From Candidatus Microgenomates bacterium (GTDB lineage: Bacteria > Patescibacteriota > Microgenomatia > JAADGY01), in the NCBI GenBank assembly GCA_015486555.1, contig WFRL01000011.1:1-20210 (forward strand): a stretch of 20,210 bases of DNA. The letters run 5' to 3'. How positions within the stretch are numbered: position 1 is the first letter of the stretch; each line of letters starts with the position of its first letter. The position numbers were made by a program, and so were the translations under genes. The notes below the pieces were generated by a model that was not told the origin of the DNA, did no database searches, and saw nothing but the letters and a program-made list of their open reading frames with translations. Shown here in pieces: positions 6,795 to 13,896 of this stretch.

Positions 6795-8168
6795 ATGCAA
6801 CGGAGTTGGATTGAGGAAACAATTAGTAAGGTTGGTCAGGAGGTTTTGTTATTTGGCTGGGTAAAGAAGATACGGGATCATGGGAAGATAACTTTTGTTG
6901 ATCTGGGTGATCTAAGTGGAGAAATCCAGTTAGTGCTCAGTAATTTTAAAGGCAAATTAAGTCCTTATCTTCCTTTAAGAGTTGTCGGTGTTGTTCACCA
7001 GCGGCCGGAAAAATTAATAAATCCTAAACTACCTACAGGTAAGATAGAGGTGGAAGTCAAAGAAATAGAAGTTTTAAATGATACTTTACCTTTACCATTT
7101 CCTCTAAATGATAAAGGCTACCAGCTAAATGAAGTTCTTCGTTTGAAGTATCGTTATCTTGATCTCCGCCGCCATCGTCTTCTGGAGAATTTGAAGAAAA
7201 GAAGTCAGCTAGTGGAGGGAATGCGGCGATTTCTTTTTAAGCATCGTTTCTTGGAGATAGAAACGCCGCTTTTAACTAAATCAACCCCTGAGGGCGCTCG
7301 GGACTTTTTGGTACCCTCTCGATTGCAGCCTGGTAAGTTTTATGCCTTGCCCCAATCACCCCAACAGTATAAACAACTTTTGATGGTGGCTGGAGTAGAA
7401 AGGTATTTTCAAATTGCCCGTTGTTTGAGAGATGAAGATCCCCGGGCAGATCGGGGATTTGAGTTTACCCAACTTGATTTAGAGATGAGTTTTGTCACTC
7501 AGGAAGAAATTATGAATCTAATAGAATCAATGATTATTTTCTTGTCCAAGGAGTTAGGTTTTAAGGTTTATCAACAACCCTTTCCCCGAATTACTTATCA
7601 GGAGGCAATGCGGAAGTATGGAGCAGATAAATTTGATTTGAGAAAGAAAAAAGAAAAAGGGGTTTTGGCTTTTGCTTGGGTGACTCACTTTCCCTTTTTT
7701 GAGAAAGATGAAGATGGAAAGTGGACCTTTACCCACAACCCTTTTTCTAAGCCATTAGATGAGTATGAGGATGATCTTCTTAAAGGAAAAAATATTGGTC
7801 AGATAATTGCTACTCAATATGATTTAGTATGTAATGGTTATGAAGTTGGAGGAGGTAGTTTACGGGCCCATAAACCTGAGCTGCTTGCAGCGGTTTTTCG
7901 AATTTTAGGATATTCTCCGAAAGAAATAGAAACCAAGTTTGGTCATATGATTAAAGCATTATCTTATGGGGCTCCTCCTCATGGAGGTATTGCTTTGGGA
8001 ATAGATAGGTTGACAGCTATTATCCAAGGTGAGAGCTCAATAAAAGAAGTTATTGCTTTTCCTATGTCTGCTTCAGGAACTACTTCAGTTATGGATGCCC
8101 CAGCAGAGGTGACTAAGGATCAGTTGAAGGAATTAGGTTTGAAACTTCTCCCAAAGAAAGATGACTAA
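6795..8168 (+). CDS. aspS: Aspartyl-tRNA synthetase, bacterial type without GAD domain
   Basis: The enzyme charges tRNA-Asp with aspartate. The 457 residues carry an N-terminal OB-fold anticodon-binding domain (about 1-105, with 'FGWVKKIRDHG') and a class II catalytic core. Motifs include 'RLKYRYLDLRR', 'FLEIETPLLTKSTPEGARDFLVPSR', 'QSPQQYKQLLMVAG', motif 2 'IARCLRDEDPRADRGFEFTQ' and motif 3 'GAPPHGGIALGIDRL'. These are bacterial-type sequences, but bacterial AspRS is normally near 590 residues because a GAD domain is inserted between motifs 2 and 3. Here 'YGADKFDLRKKKEKGVLAF' crosses that point directly, so the insertion is missing. His29 in 'RDHG' matches the residue associated with non-discriminating AspRS (Leu in E. 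coli), so it may also make Asp-tRNA-Asn. It heads a run of overlapping genes. Confidence 0.95.
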   Translation: MQRSWIEETISKVGQEVLLFGWVKKIRDHGKITFVDLGDLSGEIQLVLSNFKGKLSPYLPLRVVGVVHQRPEKLINPKLPTGKIEVEVKEIEVLNDTLPLPFPLNDKGYQLNEVLRLKYRYLDLRRHRLLENLKKRSQLVEGMRRFLFKHRFLEIETPLLTKSTPEGARDFLVPSRLQPGKFYALPQSPQQYKQLLMVAGVERYFQIARCLRDEDPRADRGFEFTQLDLEMSFVTQEEIMNLIESMIIFLSKELGFKVYQQPFPRITYQEAMRKYGADKFDLRKKKEKGVLAFAWVTHFPFFEKDEDGKWTFTHNPFSKPLDEYEDDLLKGKNIGQIIATQYDLVCNGYEVGGGSLRAHKPELLAAVFRILGYSPKEIETKFGHMIKALSYGAPPHGGIALGIDRLTAIIQGESSIKEVIAFPMSASGTTSVMDAPAEVTKDQLKELGLKLLPKKDD

Positions 8169-9123
8169 AAGAAAAATTTTTTTTCCTCCATCTTTAAAGA
8201 TAAAGATTGTTCTCCTTATGTTGAGTACTCTCTTCCTTTTTCCTCCCCTTCCTTTGTTTTCTAATCTCAATGTTCTCTCTCAACAGCTAAATTTTCACAG
8301 GCCTGTTGTGAAAATGTTTTCTCTTGAAATGAATAATCTATCTCCTTACCCAGTTCGCCTTTTGAGATCTGATCTACCTCCTACAGATGGTCGAGCTTTC
8401 TTAGTTAAAGATCTAACAACTAAGGTAGTTATGGTCCAGAAAAATGAAAATAAAAAAGTGGCTATTGCTTCCTTAACTAAATTAATGACTGCCTGGGTAG
8501 CCCTGAAAGTTTTTCCTCCTAAAAAGATTATTACTGTTACTATAGATGGTAGAGATGTTGATGGTCAGGTTATTGGTTTAAAAGAAGGAGAAAAGTATAG
8601 TTTGGAAAGTTTGGTGGCTGGAATGATAATTCACTCGGCCAATGATGCAGCTGAAAATATAGCTGCAGCTTATCCTGGCGGTGTGAAAGCTTTTGTGAAA
8701 GAAATGAATCATCAGGCAAAGCTTCTTCATATGGAAAACAGCCACTTTACCAACCCCGTTGGTTATGATAATCCAAAACATTACAGTACTGCCTTTGATC
8801 TTTCTTTGTTGGTTGATAAAGTTTTGGAAGATCCTTTAATCTCTGCTTTTGCTCAAGCGCCGATGATGGAGATTGTTTCAGTTAATACTGGTCGCTTGAT
8901 TACCTTAACAACTACTAATGATCTTTTGGGTCAGCAACCAGGAGTGTTGGGATTGAAGACTGGGTGGACGCCTCGAGCAGGTGAGTGTTTGATTTCTCTA
9001 ATTAAATCACCATCTAATCATTGGTATATGATTGTTCTCTTAGGTAGTAATGATCGTTTTGGAGAGACTATAAAACTTAGGGATTGGATAAATAGTAACT
9101 TTAATTGGCAACCCGTACAATGA
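8161..9123 (+). CDS. D-alanyl-D-alanine carboxypeptidase (penicillin-binding protein, S11 type)
   Basis: The protein has 320 residues. It trims the terminal D-Ala from peptidoglycan stem peptides and so controls cross-linking. A hydrophobic stretch at 15-35 (a signal peptide or anchor) exports it. The active-site motifs are in the right order and spacing: SxxK as S104-L-T-K107 ('AIASLTKLMTAW'), SxN as S159-A-N161 ('HSANDAAENIA') and KTG at 266-268 ('GLKTGWTPRAG'). The C-terminal beta-domain and amphipathic anchor of DacA-type enzymes are absent, so membrane attachment, if any, must come from the N-terminus. The ATG overlaps the last codons of aspS by 8 nt. Its stop overlaps the next ATG (ATGA), so it is translated as part of the aspS operon. 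Confidence 0.92.
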   Translation: MTKRKIFFPPSLKIKIVLLMLSTLFLFPPLPLFSNLNVLSQQLNFHRPVVKMFSLEMNNLSPYPVRLLRSDLPPTDGRAFLVKDLTTKVVMVQKNENKKVAIASLTKLMTAWVALKVFPPKKIITVTIDGRDVDGQVIGLKEGEKYSLESLVAGMIIHSANDAAENIAAAYPGGVKAFVKEMNHQAKLLHMENSHFTNPVGYDNPKHYSTAFDLSLLVDKVLEDPLISAFAQAPMMEIVSVNTGRLITLTTTNDLLGQQPGVLGLKTGWTPRAGECLISLIKSPSNHWYMIVLLGSNDRFGETIKLRDWINSNFNWQPVQ

Positions 9124-9503
9124 GAAAATTGTTTTATTCTCGACTAGTTGCTTGGTTTTTGTTCTTTTTTTGGTTAGGGTTGATCTTTTTTCTTTCCTCT
9201 AGACCAGCCTTTGTAGTTTCTTCTCAAGCAGAAATTGATAACTTAGCTCATATTGTGGCTCATGGAACAGAATATGCTATCTTAGCTTTGTTTACTTTTC
9301 ATCTATTTTCTTTTTACCTCCCTCTCAAAAAGCTATTTTCAAGCACTTTTATTTTTAGTTGTCTTTATGCCTGTTCGGATGAATGGCATCAACATTTTGT
9401 TCCTACTCGTCAATCTTCTTTTGGTGATGTTTTAGCTGATGTAAGTGGTGTTATTATGATTCTAATACTATTAAAGTTGGCTTTGAGGAGGGGGGATGGC
9501 TAA
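9120..9503 (+). CDS. VanZ-like integral membrane protein
   Basis: The protein has 127 residues and about four hydrophobic segments (roughly 10-26, 50-66, 71-87 and 104-120). VanZ-family signatures are clear: 'HIVAHGTEYAILAL' (H..EY) and 'SDEWHQHFVPTRQSSFGDVLADVSG' (SDE.HQ.FVP.R, DvlaD..G, near 86-110). VanZ proteins lower teicoplanin susceptibility in enterococci, but the wider family has no settled biochemical role; envelope maintenance is likely given the preceding carboxypeptidase. I chose the ATG at 9120 because it makes an ATGA overlap with the upstream stop. A TTG at 9105 would add only five residues and deepen the overlap. Its last codons contain the purine-rich ribosome-binding site for galE. 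Confidence 0.85.
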   Translation: MRKLFYSRLVAWFLFFFWLGLIFFLSSRPAFVVSSQAEIDNLAHIVAHGTEYAILALFTFHLFSFYLPLKKLFSSTFIFSCLYACSDEWHQHFVPTRQSSFGDVLADVSGVIMILILLKLALRRGDG

Positions 9504-10485
9504 ATCAAGATTACTCATTACAGGTGGAAGTGGTTATGTAGGTAGTTTTGCAGTTAGGCAACTCCAAGATAAATATGAGATCTTAGTGATCGACAATTTA
9601 CTTTATGGCCATCGCCAGGCTATTCCTAACACCCCTTTGGTTGAGCTGGATTTGTCTAATTATAATCGATTAGAAGCGGTAATTAAGGATTTTAAGCCTA
9701 AAGCAGCTATTCATTTTGCTGCTTACATCCAAGCTGGAGAATCAGTTACCAACCCAGCTAAGTATTTTCTTAATAATGTTGGTGGTAGTTTAAATCTTCT
9801 TAATGCTTTAGTGGCAGCTAAAGTTAAAAATATTGTCTTTTCCTCTTCGGCGGCGGTTTATGGTCTTCCTAAAAAAATACCTATTCCTGAAAATAGTTCT
9901 CTCCAGCCCATTAATCCTTATGGGGAATCTAAATTGATGGTCGAAAAAATGCTTAAATGGTATTCTCAAGCCTATGGTTTAAACTATATTTCTCTGCGTT
10001 ACTTTAATGCTTGTGGAGCTGAACCTGATGGCTCTTTTGGAGAGGATCATCGACCAGAGACACATATAATTCCTCTTTTGATTAGAAGTGTTTTAGAAAA
10101 TAAGATATTTACTATTTTTGGTAGTGATTATCAAACTGCTGATGGCACTTGTGTTAGGGACTATATCAGTGTTTTAGATTTAGCCTTTGTTCATCAACAA
10201 GCTTTGGAAGCTTTGTTCGAGGGTCAAAAGAATAAAGTTTACAACTGTGGAACAGGGCAGGGATATTCTAATTTGGAGATAGTTAAGTCTTTAGAAAGAG
10301 TGATTAAGAAACCGGTTAGGTATAATTTTGGTCCTCGCCGACCTGGTGATCCAGATATTTTGGTTGCCGGGGTAGAGAAGATAGCTAAGGAGTTGAATTG
10401 GAAAGCAGTTCATTCTGACATTGAGTTGGTTTTATCTTCTGCTTGGAAGTGGCACTCAACTCATCCTCAAGGCTACTCTGATTAG
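9496..10485 (+). CDS. galE: UDP-glucose 4-epimerase
   Basis: The protein has 329 residues, the expected length. It interconverts UDP-glucose and UDP-galactose with bound NAD. It is an extended SDR: the nucleotide-binding loop is 'GGSGYVG' (10-16), the active-site serine is Ser118 in 'SSSAAVYG', and Tyr142 and Lys146 lie in 'NPYGESK'. 'RYFNACGA' (168-175) and 'DGTCVRDYI' (about residues 216-224) are typical GalE substrate-domain motifs. It overlaps vanZ by 8 nt, and a strong GGAGG (9487-9491) ends 4 nt before its ATG. It is the last gene before tRNA-Cys, and links the aspS/peptidoglycan operon to the sugar-nucleotide genes downstream. A UDP-GlcNAc or UDP-GlcA epimerase activity cannot be excluded from sequence alone. 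Confidence 0.92.
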   Translation: MAKSRLLITGGSGYVGSFAVRQLQDKYEILVIDNLLYGHRQAIPNTPLVELDLSNYNRLEAVIKDFKPKAAIHFAAYIQAGESVTNPAKYFLNNVGGSLNLLNALVAAKVKNIVFSSSAAVYGLPKKIPIPENSSLQPINPYGESKLMVEKMLKWYSQAYGLNYISLRYFNACGAEPDGSFGEDHRPETHIIPLLIRSVLENKIFTIFGSDYQTADGTCVRDYISVLDLAFVHQQALEALFEGQKNKVYNCGTGQGYSNLEIVKSLERVIKKPVRYNFGPRRPGDPDILVAGVEKIAKELNWKAVHSDIELVLSSAWKWHSTHPQGYSD

Positions 10486-10490
10486 TAGGT

Positions 10491-10496
10491 TATAAT
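10491..10496 (+). promoter_or_regulatory. -10 box of the tRNA-Cys gene
   Basis: A perfect TATAAT lies 9 nt upstream of the mature tRNA 5' end. No -35 match is visible at the proper distance (10468-10473 reads CAAGGC). It calibrates what a -10 looks like in this genome. Confidence 0.6.
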
Positions 10497-10505
10497 TAGA
10501 GAAAA

Positions 10506-10576
10506 GGCCTGGTGACCGAGGAGCTAGGTAGCGGTCTGCAAAACCGTTTACGCGGGTGCAAATCCCACCCAGGCCT
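10506..10576 (+). tRNA. tRNA-Cys (anticodon GCA)
   Basis: The cloverleaf folds well. The acceptor GGCCTGG (10506-10512) pairs perfectly with CCAGGCC (10569-10575), and the discriminator is U73 (10576), as expected for tRNA-Cys. The D stem is ACC/GGT with GG in the loop. The anticodon stem is GCGGT/ACCGT with loop CTGCAAA and anticodon GCA at 10538-10540. The T arm is GCGGG-TGCAAAT-CCCAC, with a C-A mismatch at the second pair (10553/10567) and G instead of U at position 55. No CCA is encoded (the sequence continues CATT), so CCA must be added by nucleotidyltransferase. Confidence 0.95.
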
Positions 10577-10653
10577 CATTTTGCTTTTAGTGTAAAATAA
10601 TAAATATGTTTATTTATTTAGTTGCCCCTTATCGGTGCTGTAGTTTCCTTTAG

Positions 10654-11943
10654 ATGAAGGTAGCGGTTATTGGTACTGGTTATGTTGGTTTAGTAACCGC
10701 AGCTATTCTAGCTGATTTTGGTAACCAGGTAGTTGGGGTAGATATTGATGAAGAGAAAATTAAAACTTTACAAAAAGGTCAGACACCATTTTACGAGCCA
10801 GGTCTTTCCGATCTTCTCTTAAGAAATCAGGGAGCAAGGCGGTTAATTTTTACTATTGATTATTCTCAGGCAATTCCGCCGGCCGAGGTCATTTTTATTT
10901 GTGTTGGCACTCCCTCTAATGAAAGAGGTGAAGCTGATTTAAATTATGTTTTCTCAGCGGCGAAATCTTTAGCACCATTTTTGACTGAGAAGGCTGTGGT
11001 AGTTATTAAAAGTACTGTTCCTCCAGGAACACATCTGGAAGTTAAAAAGATTATAGATAAGTTGACTGAAGTTAAGTACTACTTAGCCAGCGTGCCTGAG
11101 TTCTTGAGGGAAGGTAGTGCTTTGGAAGATACCCTTCGTCCTGATCGAGTAATAATCGGGACGGATAATAAATATGCCCAGAAAGTATTGTTAGATCTCC
11201 ATCGGCCTATTAATGGGAAACGTATCCTAACAGATGTTGTCTCAGCCCAGCTCATTAAATATGCTGCTAACTCATTTTTGGCTAGCAAAATTTCCTACGC
11301 TAATGAGATAGCTCGGTTGTGTGATGTCTATGGAGCTGATGTTATGCAGGTTATGGAAGGGGTAGGAGAAGATAAACGAATTGGAAAAGCTTTTCTCCAC
11401 CCGGGAATTGGTTATGGAGGAAGTTGTTTTCCTAAGGATGTAAAAGCTATCTTGGCTTTCGCTAAGAAGAAAGAAGTAGAATTAGCGGTTATCGCTGGGG
11501 CTCATAGGACTAATACTACTCAAGTTAATTATTTTATCGAAAAAATCAAGAAACACCTAGGTAACCTTCAAAATAAGAAAATAGGAGTTTTGGGCTTAGC
11601 CTTTAAGGGGAATACTGATGACATTCGCCAATCCCGAGCCTTAGTTTTAATTAAAAAACTTTTAGAGGAAAAAGCAGAGGTGTATGCTTATGATCCCTTA
11701 GCCGCAACTAGTGTAAAGAAGTTTTTTCCTGAGTTAAGGATTAATTATGCTTCTAACTGGCAGCAAGTAGCCAAGCAAGCCGAGGCCTTGATTATTGCTA
11801 CCGAGTGGAATGAATTTAAGGAGTTAGATTTAGAGGAATTAAAACGTATTTCTCAAGTTAAATACATCTTCGATGGTCGGAATATTTTGAACCCGGCTAA
11901 AGTTAAACTAGCTGGTTTCCACTACGTTGGCCTTGGCCGTTAA
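10654..11943 (+). CDS. ugd: UDP-glucose 6-dehydrogenase
   Basis: The protein has 429 residues. It oxidises UDP-glucose twice with NAD+ to give UDP-glucuronate. The N-terminal Rossmann fold has 'GTGYVGLVTA' (7-16), and further motifs are 'CVGTPS' (83-88) and 'STVPPGT' (120-126). 'VPEFLREGSALED' (147-159) and 'KYAANSFLASKISYANEI' (202-219) are substrate-binding regions. The catalytic cysteine is Cys258 in 'GYGGSCFPKD'. The C-terminal UDP-binding domain contains 'GLAFKGNTDDIRQSRA'. An alternative product by family resemblance would be GDP-mannuronate or UDP-ManNAcA, but the downstream UDP-glucuronate decarboxylase strongly favours UDP-GlcA. A possible -10 (TAGTTT, 10641-10646) sits 7 nt before the ATG, and read-through from the tRNA promoter is also possible. 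Confidence 0.93.
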   Translation: MKVAVIGTGYVGLVTAAILADFGNQVVGVDIDEEKIKTLQKGQTPFYEPGLSDLLLRNQGARRLIFTIDYSQAIPPAEVIFICVGTPSNERGEADLNYVFSAAKSLAPFLTEKAVVVIKSTVPPGTHLEVKKIIDKLTEVKYYLASVPEFLREGSALEDTLRPDRVIIGTDNKYAQKVLLDLHRPINGKRILTDVVSAQLIKYAANSFLASKISYANEIARLCDVYGADVMQVMEGVGEDKRIGKAFLHPGIGYGGSCFPKDVKAILAFAKKKEVELAVIAGAHRTNTTQVNYFIEKIKKHLGNLQNKKIGVLGLAFKGNTDDIRQSRALVLIKKLLEEKAEVYAYDPLAATSVKKFFPELRINYASNWQQVAKQAEALIIATEWNEFKELDLEELKRISQVKYIFDGRNILNPAKVKLAGFHYVGLGR

Positions 11944-11949
11944 GTGGGT

Positions 11950-11955
11950 TAAAAT
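11950..11955 (+). promoter_or_regulatory. -10 box of the Gmd-like gene
   Basis: TAAAAT (5 of 6 match) lies in the 17-bp gap after ugd and ends 5 nt before the ATG at 11961. A start of transcription at the ATG would give a leaderless message. Co-transcription from ugd is equally possible. Confidence 0.4.
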
Positions 11956-11960
11956 AGAAT

Positions 11961-12944
11961 ATGGATTTTGAGAAAGCTAAAAAAATTAAGAAAAAGGCTT
12001 TAGTTACCGGAAGTTTTGGCCAGGATGGTTCATATCTAGTCGAGCTTCTAGTAGAGAAAGGCTATCAAGTAGCAGCTGCTTATTATCCCCAGGCGGAGAT
12101 ACCATCGTATCTGATTCCTTTGAAGGGAAAAGTAGACTTTGTACCCCTAGATGTAACTGATAAACATGCTTTTACGAGGATACTTAAGAAAGATTTTTAT
12201 GATGAGATTTATAATTTAGCGGCGATTACCTTTGTTCCCACAGCAGCTAGTTCAGCTCTTAGGGTCAAAGAAGTCAATGAGGATAGTGTTTCTTTTCTCC
12301 TCAATTTTTTAGTTGAAAATAACCTCTCAACCAAATTTTTCCAAGCAACTAGTGCTTATATCTTCGACAGAAATCAAAAAATGCCCTTAGATTTATCCTC
12401 TCGAATAAAACCTGAAGAACCTTATGGAATAAGCAAAGCAGCTACTTTTTTCTGGACCAAGTTTTATCGGCGTTATTATCGTTTATATACTGTTAGTGGA
12501 ATTTTGTTTAATCACGAATCACCCCGGCGACCAGGGCATTTTGTAATTCCTAAAATTATTAATCAGGCTATTGAAATTAAAAAGGGCGAAAGAGACTTTA
12601 TTGAGCTGGGTAACTTAAATGTGGCTCGAGACTGGGGCTGGGCACCGGATTTTGTCCAAGCAATGTGGTTGAGCCTTCAACAAGATAACCCGAAAGATAT
12701 GATTATTGCCACTGGTCAAGCTCATAAATTAACTGAAGTACTAGATATAGTTTTCCAGTATTTAGGAATAGGTAATTGGCAAAAGTACGTCCATATTTCT
12801 CCCAAACTGGTTAGGCCAAATGAGGCAGAAGAGTTTTATGGGGATATTAAAGAAACTAAGAAACTGCTAAAATGGAAGCCTAGTCTTGACTTTAAGGAGA
12901 TGTTAATTAGGATTATAAAAGCCAAATTAAATGAGAGAGACTAA
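11961..12944 (+). CDS. GDP-mannose 4,6-dehydratase-like SDR with altered active site
   Basis: The 327-residue extended SDR aligns with Gmd throughout. It has the NADP loop 'VTGSFGQDGSYL' (15-26), 'FNHESPRRPGHFV' (183-195), 'IELGNLNVARDWGWAPDFV' (214-232) and the C-terminal 'GDIKETKKLLKWKP'. The catalytic Tyr155 and Lys159 ('PYGISK') and Thr130 are present. However, the glutamate of the Gmd 'TSE.YG' motif is Ala132 here ('QATSAYIF'), and the LYG that normally follows is also lost. In Gmd that glutamate abstracts the C5 proton in 4,6-dehydration. It may therefore be an epimerase or reductase on an NDP-sugar, not a dehydratase, or may be inactive. It lies between ugd and the UDP-xylose synthase and overlaps the latter by 14 nt. 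Confidence 0.8.
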   Translation: MDFEKAKKIKKKALVTGSFGQDGSYLVELLVEKGYQVAAAYYPQAEIPSYLIPLKGKVDFVPLDVTDKHAFTRILKKDFYDEIYNLAAITFVPTAASSALRVKEVNEDSVSFLLNFLVENNLSTKFFQATSAYIFDRNQKMPLDLSSRIKPEEPYGISKAATFFWTKFYRRYYRLYTVSGILFNHESPRRPGHFVIPKIINQAIEIKKGERDFIELGNLNVARDWGWAPDFVQAMWLSLQQDNPKDMIIATGQAHKLTEVLDIVFQYLGIGNWQKYVHISPKLVRPNEAEEFYGDIKETKKLLKWKPSLDFKEMLIRIIKAKLNERD

Positions 12945-13896
12945 GACTACTATTTTAGTTACTGGAGCAGCCGGTTTTATTGGTTCGCATCTAATAGATG
13001 TTTTAATTACAAAAGGTTTCTCAGTTATTGGGGTAGATAATTTGGTAACTGGTCGATTGGTAAATATCAAGCATCTTATGAATTCATCTCGTTTTCTTTT
13101 TATTAAGGAGCGAGTTGAGGATTTAACTCTTGACCAATTGGAAAAATATGAAATCAAGGCTATAGCTCATTTAGCCTCTCCTGCTTCACCGGTGGATTTT
13201 GAGAGAATTCCTGAAGCCATTATTTCGGTAAATACCATTGGTACTCATCAGTTGCTAAAAATAGCCAACGAGTTTTCTGCCCGCTTCCTTTTTGCTTCAA
13301 CAAGTGAGGTGTACGGTGATCCTTTAATCCACCCACAACCAGAAAGTTACTGGGGAAATGTTAATCCTCAAGGTAGCAGGTCGGTTTATGATGAAGCTAA
13401 GCGATTGGGGGAAACGTATGTTGCTTTGTATCGCCGAAAGTATCATTTGGATACTCGGATTGTCCGAATTTTTAATACCTATGGCCCGCGGATGAGATTA
13501 AATGATGGGCGAGTAGTTACTAATTTTATTCAAGCTATCCTTGAAAATAAACCCCTGTCTATTTATGGAGATGGCAAACAAACTCGCTCTTTTTGTTACG
13601 TTGATGATTTAGTAAAAGGATTAATTAAGATGTTGCTCCAAGATGGTCTCGATGGTGAGACTATTAATTTGGGTAATGATGAAGAAATTTCTATTAATGC
13701 CTTGGCAGCAACCTTAGAAACAATTGTAAATCAGAAATTGGAACGTCGCTACCTGCCTCTTCTCCACAAAGATGATCCTAAACGTCGTCGTCCAGTTTTA
13801 ACTAAGGCTAAAAGGCTCTTAAATTATCGTCCAAGGGTAGATTTAATTGAAGGACTAGAGAAAACCTTAAGGTATTTTAAGAAGCGGAATGATTGA
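12931..13896 (+). CDS. UDP-glucuronate decarboxylase (UDP-xylose synthase)
   Basis: The protein has 321 residues. It converts UDP-glucuronate to UDP-xylose with bound NAD, directly using the product of Ugd. It is an extended SDR with 'GAAGFIGSHL' (12-21). Diagnostic UXS motifs are 'HLASPASPVDF' (80-90), 'STSEVYGDP' (123-131, with Thr124 and Glu126), 'HPQPESYWGNVNPQGSRSVYDEAKR' (Tyr153 and Lys157) and 'GDGKQTRSFCYVDDL' (Arg219). These distinguish it from RmlB, which carries 'TDEVYG', and from ArnA/4-keto-sugar enzymes. There is no membrane anchor, so it is a cytosolic form. It overlaps the Gmd-like gene at its start and the glycosyltransferase at its end (8 nt), so it is inside a tight operon. 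Confidence 0.92.
   Translation: MRETKTTILVTGAAGFIGSHLIDVLITKGFSVIGVDNLVTGRLVNIKHLMNSSRFLFIKERVEDLTLDQLEKYEIKAIAHLASPASPVDFERIPEAIISVNTIGTHQLLKIANEFSARFLFASTSEVYGDPLIHPQPESYWGNVNPQGSRSVYDEAKRLGETYVALYRRKYHLDTRIVRIFNTYGPRMRLNDGRVVTNFIQAILENKPLSIYGDGKQTRSFCYVDDLVKGLIKMLLQDGLDGETINLGNDEEISINALAATLETIVNQKLERRYLPLLHKDDPKRRRPVLTKAKRLLNYRPRVDLIEGLEKTLRYFKKRND

Noticed and set aside
9105..9119. TTG start giving VanZ five extra residues
   Set aside because: The ATG at 9120 makes a standard ATGA overlap with the upstream stop and begins with a typical positively charged N-terminus before the first membrane segment.
10552..10577. Alternative tRNA fold with T stem GGGTG/CACCC and a shifted acceptor
   Set aside because: It would remove the C-A mismatch but destroys the TNCAAAT loop position, shortens the acceptor to six pairs and loses U73; the chosen fold matches tRNA-Cys better.
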